A stretch of DNA of 31,758 bases, taken from the NCBI GenBank assembly GCA_035437945.1, contig DAOMZG010000047.1:1-31758 (forward strand). The letters run 5' to 3'. Of this stretch, positions 1 to 7,816 are shown piece by piece (within the stretch, counting starts at the first letter, position 1; every line of letters starts with the position of its first letter). Both the position numbers and the translations under genes were made by a program. Origin of the DNA: UBA9464 sp003445095. GTDB taxonomy: Bacteria > Verrucomicrobiota > Verrucomicrobiia > Limisphaerales > UBA9464. The notes under the pieces were generated by a model. It did not search any database, was not told where the DNA came from, and saw only the letters and a program-made list of their open reading frames with translations.

Positions 1-20
1 CGTCCGCAACGCCCGGGGCG

Positions 21-35
21 GGCGTGCTCCCCAAT
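21..35. repeat. Possible end of an extragenic hairpin element cut by the window edge
   Basis: The bases GGCGTGCTCCCCAAT match the reverse complement of the left end of the multi-hairpin element at 18727-18867 (GGCGTGCGCTCCCCAAT), apart from a two-base deletion. The bases before it are GC-rich and partly palindromic. Only the last part of the putative copy is inside the window, so this is a suggestion based on one short match. Confidence 0.35.
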
Positions 36-50
36 CCAACTGCATCGTTA

Positions 51-70
51 CGGCTAAGGCGCCGTAGCCG
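51..70. other. Small stem-loop downstream of the glycosyltransferase gene
   Basis: The arms CGGCTA (51-56) and TAGCCG (65-70) enclose an 8-base loop that itself contains GGCGCC. It lies just past the stop of the minus-strand glycosyltransferase gene. No T-run follows in that direction, so a Rho-independent terminator is not shown. Confidence 0.2.
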
Positions 71-92
71 AGAGCACGCGAGACCCCTGGTG

Positions 93-770
93 TTATTCCC
101 GTTCGTAATTCTTTTGCAACGCCTCTGGCGATGCACCGAAACGAAAGCGCAGGTTGATCCAGGCCATTCGCCCATACGCCCGGAGCACGCCAACTTGGCG
201 CAGCCGTCGGGCTGAGGTGGTCACAGTAACTGGCACGAGCGCCAACCGACCGAGGCGTCTCAGGTTGGCGCACAGCCCGTATTCTTCCATCAAGGGGACA
301 TCCGGGACACCAGCAGCCGCTTCGAGTGCTTCCCGTCGAGCAAAAATCGCCTGATCGCCATAGGCAAACTGCGACCAGCGCATTCGCACACCGCACCTCC
401 AACGAGATCCCCACGTGAGCCAAGGCGGATCTCGGAATTCTTTGTAACACGCGCCTCCGACAACTCCCGGGTCGTGGAGTAGCCCCAAGATCGCGCGTCC
501 CGACTCCACCGGAACCCAAGTGTCCGCATGCACGAACCAAACAACGTCCCCTGTGACCGCCGCCGCGCCTCGTCGCATCTGACCGCCGCGCCCGCGCGAG
601 CCAGTCACGATTCTGGCGCCGAAGGAGGTGGCGACGGCGGTGGTCGTGTCGGTGCTGCCTGCGTCGCTGACCACGACCTCATTGACCTCGGGAACGGCCC
701 GCAGTCGATGAAGCGTTTCGGGCAGCTCGGCTGCCTCGTTCCACGTTGGGATGACGACGGAAATCGTCAC
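93..770 (-). CDS. Family 2 glycosyltransferase (TIGR04283-like)
   Basis: A 225-residue GT-A glycosyltransferase that should transfer a sugar from an activated donor at the cytoplasmic face of the membrane; acceptor and donor are unknown. It begins with the typical strand VVIPTWNE, followed by VVSDAGSTD in the nucleotide-binding region and VWFVHADT as the DxD-like segment. The GDQAIFARR and PLMEEYGL blocks and the late TSARR motif are characteristic of the short TIGR04283 type. Length is normal for that family. The start is a GTG preceded by a strong GAGGAGG Shine-Dalgarno that overlaps the TGA stop of the upstream sugar kinase, only 11 bases away, so the two genes are probably translationally coupled. 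TIGR04283 members often sit beside other small-molecule sugar genes, which fits the neighbour, but the product is not predictable from sequence. Confidence 0.88.
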   Translation of the reverse strand: MTISVVIPTWNEAAELPETLHRLRAVPEVNEVVVSDAGSTDTTTAVATSFGARIVTGSRGRGGQMRRGAAAVTGDVVWFVHADTWVPVESGRAILGLLHDPGVVGGACYKEFRDPPWLTWGSRWRCGVRMRWSQFAYGDQAIFARREALEAAAGVPDVPLMEEYGLCANLRRLGRLALVPVTVTTSARRLRQVGVLRAYGRMAWINLRFRFGASPEALQKNYERE

Positions 771-781
771 CGCGGGCCTCC

Positions 782-1687
782 TCAGAAACGGGCGAGCTGT
801 TCGAGCTCCTGGACACGACGGGCCACGTCGGCCGAGTTGGCTTTGAGGGTCTTGCTCAGTCCAAAACCTTCACAACAAAACGAAGCGACGACCGCGCCAT
901 GGATCATGCCGCGCCGCAAACGTTGTCCTACCGAACCTTTCTTTTGAGCGGCCACGTAGCCGAGCAAGCCGCCGACGAACGAATCACCGGCACCGGTAGG
1001 GTCCACGACGCGCTTCAACGGATACGCCGGCGCCACGAACAATCCGTCGGGCGCCGACAACAGGGATCCGTGCTCGCCCTTTTTTATGATCACGTACCGG
1101 GGACCCAGTTTGTGAATCTTCCCCAACGCCGAGACCACATTGTCGTCTTCGGTTAGCTGCCGCGCTTCGCTGTCGTTGAGCACGAGGCAATCGACGCGTT
1201 TCAGCAAACGCAACAAATCGGCCAACGCGACGTTGAGCCACAGATCCATGGTGTCAGCGACCACGAACGCGGGCTTGGCGAGTTGCTCGAGCACGCTGAG
1301 TTGAATCGCCGGGGCGATATTGGCCAACAAAACGTAAGGGGACGTTTCGTACACGCCGGGCAATTTCGGCGACCAATGTTCGATGACCCCCAAGACGGTT
1401 GAGAGAGTGCGCCGCTGATTCAGGTTCACTTCGTACTCGCCGTGCCAATGGAAGGTTTGGCCTCCTTTCACCCGTTCCAAGCCTCGGACGTCGATCTTTC
1501 GATCAGTGAACAGCTTTAAATATCGGGTTGGAAAATCGCCGCCCACGACCCCAAGCAGTTGAGTGGGAGCAAAGAAGCTGGCCGCTACCGCGGCGTGGCT
1601 AGCCGAGCCGCCCAGTAGCCGGGGTCGGCGCGCTTTGGGAGTGGTGATTGAATCGAGGGCAGTGGTGCCGACAACGAGGACGCTCAT
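782..1687 (-). CDS. PfkB-family carbohydrate (ribokinase-like) kinase
   Basis: A 301-residue cytoplasmic kinase of the ribokinase/PfkB superfamily, which transfers phosphate from ATP to a sugar or nucleoside hydroxyl. The N-terminus shows the first strand (VLVVGTTALDSI) and the substrate-binding LLGGSAS motif at about residues 25-30. The C-terminal signature DPTGAGDSFVGG (residues 229-240) supplies the anion hole and catalytic base D235. The NDSEARQLT block at 171-179 is the usual hinge before the ATP site. It is first in a two-gene minus-strand unit with the glycosyltransferase, whose ribosome binding site overlaps this stop codon. The divergent gap to panD is about 236 bases and should hold both promoters. 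The substrate cannot be assigned: the sequence resembles a PVC-group 'sugar kinase' type often annotated without a substrate. Confidence 0.9.
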   Translation of the reverse strand: MSVLVVGTTALDSITTPKARRPRLLGGSASHAAVAASFFAPTQLLGVVGGDFPTRYLKLFTDRKIDVRGLERVKGGQTFHWHGEYEVNLNQRRTLSTVLGVIEHWSPKLPGVYETSPYVLLANIAPAIQLSVLEQLAKPAFVVADTMDLWLNVALADLLRLLKRVDCLVLNDSEARQLTEDDNVVSALGKIHKLGPRYVIIKKGEHGSLLSAPDGLFVAPAYPLKRVVDPTGAGDSFVGGLLGYVAAQKKGSVGQRLRRGMIHGAVVASFCCEGFGLSKTLKANSADVARRVQELEQLARF

Positions 1688-1923
1688 TTCAGAATCGAAG
1701 GATCAGTAGGTGTCGGGGCGGTCATGGTTGCCTACCCCGGGCGCCCGAAACTATGTGGTTTGATCGAATCGACGAAGCATAAAGGCGACGCTTTAGGTAA
1801 ACGTGGAAACGAAGAATTGTGTGCGAACCATCCTTTCGTATCATCTGGTTCGTGGTGCGCGCCAACGCTCGACTGTCTGGCCGCCTCCCGGACTCGGGCC
1901 CCGGCACGACGGCCCGCCTGCCC

Positions 1924-2286
1924 ATGCTCGTTCATTTGCTGAAATCCAAAATTCACCGCGCCACCGTCACCGCCGCCAGCGTCGATTATGAAGGCAGCCT
2001 CACCATTGCCGAGGACCTCATCGAGGCCGCGAACTTGCGTCCGTTTGAACGCATTTTGTGCAGCAACATGGAAAATGGGACGCGTTGGGAAACGTACGTG
2101 ATTCGTGGCCCGCGCGGTTCGGGCGCCATCGAATTGAATGGTGCCGTCGCCCACTTGGGCAAGGCAGGCGATCTCCTCACCATCATGTCGTTCACTGAAG
2201 TCGAGGAAAACCTCTCGTCCGGCTGGACCCCGCGGGTGCTTCTCTTGGGGCCCGGGAATCGTGTTTTGGAGAATCGGCGTCCCTAA
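1924..2286 (+). CDS. panD: Aspartate 1-decarboxylase proenzyme
   Basis: PanD makes beta-alanine from L-aspartate for pantothenate and coenzyme A synthesis. With the start at 1924 the protein is 120 residues, and every key residue falls on the E. coli number: K9, the self-cleavage pair Gly24-Ser25 inside DYEGSL, R54, T57 and Y58. Backbone cleavage at Gly24-Ser25 should create the pyruvoyl cofactor on the new N-terminal serine. The frame stays open upstream to 1819, but those 35 residues are not family-like, and the exact residue numbering argues strongly for 1924. No clear Shine-Dalgarno is visible. panB and panC are not nearby. lpxD follows 34 bases later on the same strand and is probably co-transcribed. 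Confidence 0.93.
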   Translation: MLVHLLKSKIHRATVTAASVDYEGSLTIAEDLIEAANLRPFERILCSNMENGTRWETYVIRGPRGSGAIELNGAVAHLGKAGDLLTIMSFTEVEENLSSGWTPRVLLLGPGNRVLENRRP

Positions 2287-2320
2287 AAGTAATCGATTGG
2301 ATCGCAGCCCCCACTTCACC

Positions 2321-3355
2321 ATGCCTTCCTTCACTGCCGGCGAACTCGCCGCCAAGCTCACGGGCACATTAGTTGGTGATCCGGCGATGATGATTGTCGG
2401 CTTTGCGCCAGCCGATAGCGCGAAGCCGGGTGACCTGACTTTCGCGGAAAACGACACTTACTTCACGCGCGCCGACCAAAGTGCGGCCTCGGCCATTCTT
2501 ATTGCGGGGAATTACAATTCAACGACCGGCAAGGCATTGATCCGGGTTGCCAACGCTCGGATGGCCTTCGCTCACGTACTGCCGCTGTTTTATCCGGAGC
2601 CGGTCTTCACGCCGGGAATCCATCCCACGGCGATCGTGGCGTCATCGGCTCGAGTCGATCCCTCGGCCCATATCGGACCTCAGTGTATCGTCGGCGAGCG
2701 TGTCCACATTGACGCGGGGGCGGTGCTCCAAGCGCTCGTGTTTGTCGGTGACGATACTGCGGTTGGCGAGGGTTGCCGCCTGTTTCCGCAGGTGACGATT
2801 TACCCTCGGACTATCCTGGGCAAACGGGTGCGAATTCATTCCGGGACGGTCATCGGCGCAGACGGATTTGGGTATGTCTTCGAGCAAGGGCAGCATCGGA
2901 AGGTCCCGCAAGTGGGCCAGGTCATCCTGCATGACGATGTGGAAATTGGGGCCAACGTGACCATTGATCGCGCAGCGCTCGGGGCCACCATTATTGGGCG
3001 CGGCACCAAGATCGATAACCTCGTTCAAGTTGCCCACAACGTGACCATCGGCGAACACAGCGTGATCGTCGCTCAGGTCGGCATCGCCGGGAGCACGAAG
3101 GTGGGAAGTTTTTCTACGATTGCGGGACAAGTCGGCATCGCCGGCCATCTGCGCATTGGCGATCGGACGACCATCGCCGCTCAATCGGGTGTGATGAACC
3201 ACATTCCCGAAGGCCAGAAGTGGATGGGGACACCAGCGCATCCGGATCGGGTGACCAAACGCCAATGGTTAGCGATCGAGCGTTTGCCCGAGTTGTTGCG
3301 CCGGGTAGCGGAACTCGAGAAGCAAATCGCCGATCAAAAAGCTGGAGGCGTTTGA
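2321..3355 (+). CDS. lpxD: UDP-3-O-(3-hydroxyacyl)glucosamine N-acyltransferase
   Basis: LpxD adds the second acyl chain to UDP-3-O-acylglucosamine in the third step of lipid A synthesis, at the inner face of the cytoplasmic membrane. The 344-residue protein has the usual layout: an N-terminal uridine-binding domain (about residues 1-100, with the SAKPGDLTF block), a long left-handed hexapeptide-repeat beta-helix (about 105-320), and a short C-terminal helix ending in RRVAELEKQIADQ. The catalytic histidine in QVAHN falls at residue 239, the same number as in E. coli. IHSGTVIGADGFGY at about 172-185 is also conserved. The start at 2321 is chosen because it gives the family N-terminus; 61 further upstream codons overlap panD. 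No other lpx gene or fabZ is adjacent, unlike the common lpxD-fabZ-lpxA order. Confidence 0.95.
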   Translation: MPSFTAGELAAKLTGTLVGDPAMMIVGFAPADSAKPGDLTFAENDTYFTRADQSAASAILIAGNYNSTTGKALIRVANARMAFAHVLPLFYPEPVFTPGIHPTAIVASSARVDPSAHIGPQCIVGERVHIDAGAVLQALVFVGDDTAVGEGCRLFPQVTIYPRTILGKRVRIHSGTVIGADGFGYVFEQGQHRKVPQVGQVILHDDVEIGANVTIDRAALGATIIGRGTKIDNLVQVAHNVTIGEHSVIVAQVGIAGSTKVGSFSTIAGQVGIAGHLRIGDRTTIAAQSGVMNHIPEGQKWMGTPAHPDRVTKRQWLAIERLPELLRRVAELEKQIADQKAGGV

Positions 3356-3455
3356 GTGGCGAGGGATCGGGCAAGCGAAATGGCTCGTTGAATGGTTCAC
3401 GGTCTGGACTTGGCTGAGCTCTGGCGGTGAGTTTGGCGGGCCGGCCCGACCGGGA

Positions 3456-3765
3456 AGGGCAGGGGTGCCGTCAGCGGGTTTGTCGTTTCGGTGGACCATA
3501 CGGTTACCACCCAATCCAAAGTCACAGTGACCACCAGCCGGTCGTCGCTGAAGGCAGCGTAACGGACTTGATTGCGATGGAGCAACGGCGGTGCGACTCG
3601 GCGGCCCGTTGTCGGATCCCACAAAACTGCGATGTGGTCTTCGCCGCAAGTAATGGCACGGGTGCCATCGTGGTTGAACCGGGCACAGTGGACACCGTTG
3701 CGATGCGCGCGAGCCGGACCTGCTGCGAGACTATAAACTGCGATTCCCGATTCCCCGAATTGGAG
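3456..3765 (-). pseudogene. WD40-repeat gene fragment between lpxD and trpB
   Basis: The roughly 430 bases between lpxD and trpB contain a minus-strand open stretch that reads as about two WD40 blades and nothing else. One unit includes AHRNGVHCARFNHDG followed by AVLWDPTTGRRV; the next includes QVRYAAFSDD followed by VVTVWSTETTNPLT. The ATG that would open this frame lies inside trpB on the other strand, and no kinase domain, signal peptide or complete propeller is present. The pattern of TG.....PPL....V..AAFS matches the C-terminal propellers of PVC-group WD40 Ser/Thr kinases, but it is not obviously derived from the kinase at 22-25 kb. I read it as a remnant of a lost WD40 gene. It could instead be a very small expressed repeat protein, which seems unlikely. 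Confidence 0.55.
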
Positions 3766-3785
3766 ACCCAGGATATGCTTGGCGC

Positions 3786-5021
3786 ATGACCGCGACCGCT
3801 GAGGCCATGGGTGCAGCACGATTTGCTTCGCCGGACCTGCCCGATTCCCATGGAAGGTTTGGGCAGTACGGCGGGCGCTATGTGCCGGAGACGCTTTGGT
3901 TCCCGCTCCAGCAGCTCGAAAACGAATACTTTCGTTCCCAGCAGGACCCTGAATTTCAACGGGAACTAGACTACTACCTTCATGAGTTTGTCGGCCGACC
4001 CACGCCTCTTTATTTCGCCGAGCGCCTGACGAAGGAGCTAGGGGGAGCGAAGATTTATCTCAAGCGGGAGGACTTGCTCCATACTGGGGCGCACAAGATC
4101 AATAATGCCTTGGGCCAGGCGTTGATTGCCAAGCGAATGGGTAAGACTCGAGTCATCGCCGAAACGGGGGCGGGACAGCATGGCGTCGCGACCGCTACCG
4201 TCGCGGCGATGTTCGGATTAAAATGCGTCATCTACATGGGCGCAGTGGATTGTGAGCGACAGGCTTTGAATGTTTACCGGATGAAGATGCTCGGGGCCGA
4301 AGTGGTTCCAGTTCATGCGGGCCAGAAGACCCTGAAGGAGGCGGTCAATGAGGCGATGCGCGATTGGGTGACCCACGTTCGCAACACGCATTATATTCTC
4401 GGAACTGCCTATGGAGCGCATCCATATCCAGTCATGGTCCGCAATTTCCATCGCGTCATTGGCGACGAGGCGCGCCAACAAATCCTAGAACACGAACAGC
4501 GATTGCCCGACTGGCTCATCGCCTGTGTGGGTGGGGGATCGAATGCAATCGGCCTTTTCTATCCCTTTCTCGACGACCGATCCGTCCGCATGTGTGGGGT
4601 TGAAGCGGGTGGTTTTGGTCTACAACCCGAGCAGCACGCGGCACGCTTTCAGGGAGGTTCCCTCGGAGTCCTGCAGGGGACTCGCAGCTACATTTTGCAG
4701 GACGACGTTGGGCAGATTCAATTGACCCATAGCGTCAGTGCCGGATTGGACTACGCCGCAGTGGGACCAGAGCATGCGTGGCTTCATGACCAGGGCCGCG
4801 TTGAGTACACCTACGCCACCGACGACGAGGCCTTGGCGGCCTTCATGAAACTGGCCCGCCTGGAGGGGATCATCCCGGCGCTCGAATCGGCGCATGCCGT
4901 CGCCGAGTGCGTCAAGCGTGCGCCCCTCCTGCCGAAAGAATCTCTGATCATCGTGAACCTATCTGGGCGCGGTGACAAAGACGTGGCTCAAGTGGCGCCA
5001 AAGGTTGGCTTGAATTTATGA
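3786..5021 (+). CDS. trpB: Tryptophan synthase beta chain
   Basis: TrpB condenses indole with L-serine to give L-tryptophan, using pyridoxal phosphate, normally in an alpha2-beta2 complex with TrpA. The 411-residue protein carries the N-terminal GRFGQYGGRYVPETL block, the PLP lysine in HTGAHKINNA (K104), the catalytic glutamate in AETGAGQHG (E126), the phosphate-binding GGGSNAIG loop, and SAGLDYAAVGPEH followed by the C-terminal NLSGRGDKD block. Length is typical of TrpB1. It is separated from other trp genes here: no trpA is visible, and it is followed by an overlapping secreted beta-propeller gene. The stop TGA shares bases with the ATG of that gene at 5018. The start ATG lies just after a stretch holding a WD40 remnant on the other strand. 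Confidence 0.97.
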   Translation: MTATAEAMGAARFASPDLPDSHGRFGQYGGRYVPETLWFPLQQLENEYFRSQQDPEFQRELDYYLHEFVGRPTPLYFAERLTKELGGAKIYLKREDLLHTGAHKINNALGQALIAKRMGKTRVIAETGAGQHGVATATVAAMFGLKCVIYMGAVDCERQALNVYRMKMLGAEVVPVHAGQKTLKEAVNEAMRDWVTHVRNTHYILGTAYGAHPYPVMVRNFHRVIGDEARQQILEHEQRLPDWLIACVGGGSNAIGLFYPFLDDRSVRMCGVEAGGFGLQPEQHAARFQGGSLGVLQGTRSYILQDDVGQIQLTHSVSAGLDYAAVGPEHAWLHDQGRVEYTYATDDEALAAFMKLARLEGIIPALESAHAVAECVKRAPLLPKESLIIVNLSGRGDKDVAQVAPKVGLNL

Positions 5022-6310
5022 AAAATATGCAGGCTTCGAATCGTTGGCTTGCCCGGGCTAAATCCCGCGGCGGGTCCACTTACTTGATGATGACGCGTTG
5101 GAGTTCCGCCTCGGCTGTAATCGTTTGGGTCGTGTGCGCCTCGGTCGTTCCGCTCTCCGCGGGCGATTGGCCTCAGTGGCGTGGACCTGATCGAAATGGT
5201 GTTTCGAAGGAAACCGGCTGGCTTACCCAATGGCCGTCGGAAGGCCCGAAGGTCGCTTGGAAAGCCAAAGTCGGCCTGGGTATGTCGTCCTTCGTCGTCG
5301 CAGGCCGAAGCGCGGTGACGATGGGGCACGCCGATGAACGGGACACGGTATTCTGTTTCGATGCCGACACCGGCCAAGAAATTTGGAAGCATTCCTATCC
5401 GGCCGAACTTGGGGACAATTTTTTCGAAGGCGGGACCACCGGTACGCCGACGATTGCCGACGATCGTGTCTACTCGCTCAGCCGATGGGGAGACGTGTTC
5501 TGTTTCGATGCGGCCACCGGCAAGGTCGTGTGGTCGAAGAACGTCAAAACGGACTCCGGGGCGCGAGTTCCCGACTGGGGCTTTACAGGAGCCCCTTTGG
5601 TTCATGGCGACCGCCTGATCCTCAACGTGGGCGAGGCGGGCTTGGCGTTGGATCGGCAGACGGGTGCCATCGTATGGAAATCCGGTGCGAAAAACGCCGG
5701 TTACTCTACCCCGCTTCCCCTCAAGCACGGAGCCGAGACTGTCGCCCTTCTCAGCTCGGGCCAATCCTACCTGGCGGTAAATCTGCGCGACGGACAGCCG
5801 ATTTGGAACGTGAAGTGGATGACCCAATACGGAGTGAATGCCGCGGACCCCATCATTGATGGTGACCGGATGTTTTTGTCCACGGGATATGGCAAGGGCG
5901 CCGCGCTTTTTCGGCTGGGTTCAGGTGAGCCGGAGCAACTCTGGAAGGGAAAAACGTTGCGCACGCAAATGAACGCCGCCGTATTTTACAAGGGCTATCT
6001 TTACGGAGTCGACGGTGACACGACCGAGAAGGCTTCCCTGAAGTGTATCGAGTTCGCGACCGGGGCGGAGAAATGGTCCCAACCTGGCTTCGGCTCCGGC
6101 GGTCTAATCGTTGCCGACGGCAAGCTCATCGCGTTAAACGGAACTGGAGAATTGCTGGTTGCTCCGGCGACGCCCGAGAAGTTTGAATCGATCGCGCGGG
6201 CTCAAGTGCTGGGTGGCAAAACCTGGACCGCGCCGGTCCTGGCCAACGGTCGCATTTACTGCCGCAACACGATGGGATTCGTTGTGTGCCTCGACGTGCG
6301 GGCACCTTGA
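5018..6310 (+). CDS. Secreted PQQ-like beta-propeller repeat protein
   Basis: A 430-residue protein predicted to be exported and to fold into a PQQ/BamB-like beta-propeller. After a hydrophobic segment (about residues 29-48, ending VPLSAG) comes the DWPQWRGPDRNGVS opening that is common in PVC-group proteins of this type. Propeller units follow with repeated FCFDADTGQEIWK, FCFDAATGKVVWSK and LDRQTGAIVWKSG motifs. Such proteins are often annotated as BamB-like or PQQ-dependent, but no dehydrogenase catalytic residues are recognisable, so a binding or scaffold role is more likely. The listed start overlaps the trpB stop (ATGA). The in-frame ATGs at 5087 and 5090 would give a more ordinary signal peptide and may be the true start. 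There is no strong Shine-Dalgarno at either. Confidence 0.85.
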   Translation: MKNMQASNRWLARAKSRGGSTYLMMTRWSSASAVIVWVVCASVVPLSAGDWPQWRGPDRNGVSKETGWLTQWPSEGPKVAWKAKVGLGMSSFVVAGRSAVTMGHADERDTVFCFDADTGQEIWKHSYPAELGDNFFEGGTTGTPTIADDRVYSLSRWGDVFCFDAATGKVVWSKNVKTDSGARVPDWGFTGAPLVHGDRLILNVGEAGLALDRQTGAIVWKSGAKNAGYSTPLPLKHGAETVALLSSGQSYLAVNLRDGQPIWNVKWMTQYGVNAADPIIDGDRMFLSTGYGKGAALFRLGSGEPEQLWKGKTLRTQMNAAVFYKGYLYGVDGDTTEKASLKCIEFATGAEKWSQPGFGSGGLIVADGKLIALNGTGELLVAPATPEKFESIARAQVLGGKTWTAPVLANGRIYCRNTMGFVVCLDVRAP

Positions 6311-6341
6311 ACTCCTAAAGTCCTTCGCTCTTTTTCCAGTG

Positions 6342-7673
6342 ATGTCGTCGCCCATCCAAAGCCGCCGCCGTTTCGTTGAACAAATGACGTTGGCGGGAAC
6401 CTTTCTGACCGCTGCGCCATTCATCCGCGCGGCCGATCCAGCGAAGAAATACCGCACCGCCCTGATCGGCTGCGGATGGTGGGGTAAAAATCTCCTCAAG
6501 GAAGCCATCGCCAGCGGGCGCGTGAAGATTGTCGGGCTTTGCGATGTAGATACCAACACCCGCGACGTCGCGGCCGAGCAGGTCGCCGACCTGAATGGAG
6601 ACCGACCGAAAACCTACAACGACTTTCGCGACCTCCTTGAGCGCGAGAAGCCGGAGATCGTCCTCATCGCCACTCCCGACCATTGGCACGCCCTACAAAC
6701 CATCGCGGCAGTGAAGGCCGGCGCGCACATTTTTGTCGAAAAGCCCACCGGCCACACCGTCAATGAAAGCCGTGCCATGCTTCACGCTGCTCGCGACGGC
6801 GGACGCGTTGTGCAAGTTGGCCTGCACCGGCGCATCGGGCCGCACCACGTCAGCGGAATGAAGTTCTTGAAATCGGGAGCGGTGGGAGAAATCGGAATGG
6901 TCCGGCTGTTTGCCGTGGGTGGTGGCGGACCGGAGAAGCCAGCCGCCAATCGGGAGGTGCCCGAAGGTATGGACTGGAACCTTTGGTGCGGTCCGGCGCC
7001 GGTGCGGCCCTTCAACCCTAAGCTTCATCCGGGTGGCTGGCGCAATTTCCTCGACTACGCTAACGGGCAACTCGGCGATTGGGGCGTACACTGGCTGGAT
7101 CAGGTGCTGTGGTGGAGCGACGAGAAGTATCCCAAACGGGTTTTCTGTTCCGGCGGACGCCCGATTGCTGGGCCCGCGATCCTGAATAATAGCGAACAAA
7201 CCAGCGACACGCCGGACCATCAGGTAGCGACCTACGAGTTCGAGAAATTCACCTGCGTCTGGGAACACCGTCGATTTGCGGAGAATGGCCCCGACAAGCA
7301 CTCGATTGGCGCCTACTTCTACGGCACCAAGGTCGTTCTGCAAATCGGCTGGCGCGATGGCTGGACCTTCTATCCTGTGAACGACAAAGCACCGGTAATC
7401 CACGAAGATTCCCAACTTCAGGAACCGGACGGCCACAATCTCACGCTGCTCTGGGCCGACTTTTTGGGCGCGATCGAATATGGCAAGCCAGCGGTGGCCG
7501 GCATTGAGAACGCGCATCGCTCCTCGGTGCTTCCTCTCCTGGGTATGATCTCTTGGCGCACCGGACGCAGCCTCACTTGGGACGGCGCCCGTGAACGAAT
7601 TATCGGCGACCCAGAAGCGGATGCCCTGCTGAGTCGGCCGTATCGGAGCCCTTGGGTTTATCCGACCTCGTAA
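6342..7673 (+). CDS. Gfo/Idh/MocA family oxidoreductase with Tat-type leader
   Basis: A 443-residue NAD(P)-dependent oxidoreductase that probably acts on a sugar or polyol. The leader SRRRFVEQ followed by a hydrophobic stretch and AAPFIRAA fits a Tat signal, so the folded enzyme may work in the periplasm. The Rossmann domain starts at about residue 37 (TALIGCGWWGKN) and includes the conserved EKP motif (E133-K134-P135) with the lysine used in catalysis. The C-terminal half carries GDWGVHWLDQ, seen in the many paralogues of this family in Verrucomicrobiota and Planctomycetota. The start at 6342 is chosen because it places the twin arginines at the N-terminus; the frame is open further upstream but overlaps the propeller gene. 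It follows that gene after 31 bases and is likely in the same transcript. The substrate is unknown. Confidence 0.9.
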   Translation: MSSPIQSRRRFVEQMTLAGTFLTAAPFIRAADPAKKYRTALIGCGWWGKNLLKEAIASGRVKIVGLCDVDTNTRDVAAEQVADLNGDRPKTYNDFRDLLEREKPEIVLIATPDHWHALQTIAAVKAGAHIFVEKPTGHTVNESRAMLHAARDGGRVVQVGLHRRIGPHHVSGMKFLKSGAVGEIGMVRLFAVGGGGPEKPAANREVPEGMDWNLWCGPAPVRPFNPKLHPGGWRNFLDYANGQLGDWGVHWLDQVLWWSDEKYPKRVFCSGGRPIAGPAILNNSEQTSDTPDHQVATYEFEKFTCVWEHRRFAENGPDKHSIGAYFYGTKVVLQIGWRDGWTFYPVNDKAPVIHEDSQLQEPDGHNLTLLWADFLGAIEYGKPAVAGIENAHRSSVLPLLGMISWRTGRSLTWDGARERIIGDPEADALLSRPYRSPWVYPTS

Positions 7674-7696
7674 GGCGCCGTTTCAGACGAAGACGA

Positions 7697-7740
7697 AATG
7701 CCCTGAGTTTTGCCTTGAAGGTCGCTGGCGCTGAGGCATT
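7697..7740 (+). promoter_or_regulatory. Weak stem-loop in the infC leader
   Basis: The arms AATGCC (7697-7702) and GGCATT (7735-7740) can pair around a 32-base loop that contains a second weak GCC-rich pairing. The region lies between the oxidoreductase stop and infC. It could be a leader structure, given that infC operons are often controlled in the 5' UTR, or it may be chance. No T-run follows. Confidence 0.2.
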
Positions 7741-7801
7741 ACTTCGCTTCGGCCATCGTAATGTGCCTCGTTTCTATTCTCGACATGGTTAACCTCAAAT
7801 T

Positions 7802-7816
7802 GGAGAGGGTCGCTTG
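7802..7816 (+). promoter_or_regulatory. Shine-Dalgarno and TTG start of infC
   Basis: GGAGAGGG at 7802-7809 lies a few bases before the TTG at 7814-7816. The frame is closed by TAA at 7790-7792, so the only possible initiators are ATT at 7799 and this TTG. ATT sits upstream of the Shine-Dalgarno and has none of its own, which decides for TTG. Confidence 0.7.

Noticed and set aside
1732..2457. Long minus-strand frame (241 codons) opposite panD
   Set aside because: It lies fully opposite panD and the start of lpxD, has no family features, and panD residues match the family exactly.
2642..3265. Minus-strand frame of 207 codons opposite lpxD
   Set aside because: Antisense of the hexapeptide repeats of lpxD; low-complexity composition and no motif.
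4988..5827. Minus-strand frame of 279 codons
   Set aside because: Shadow of the trpB end and the PQQ-type propeller gene; no domain-like sequence.
6693..7517. Minus-strand frame of 274 codons
   Set aside because: Antisense of the Gfo/Idh/MocA gene, which has clear family motifs.
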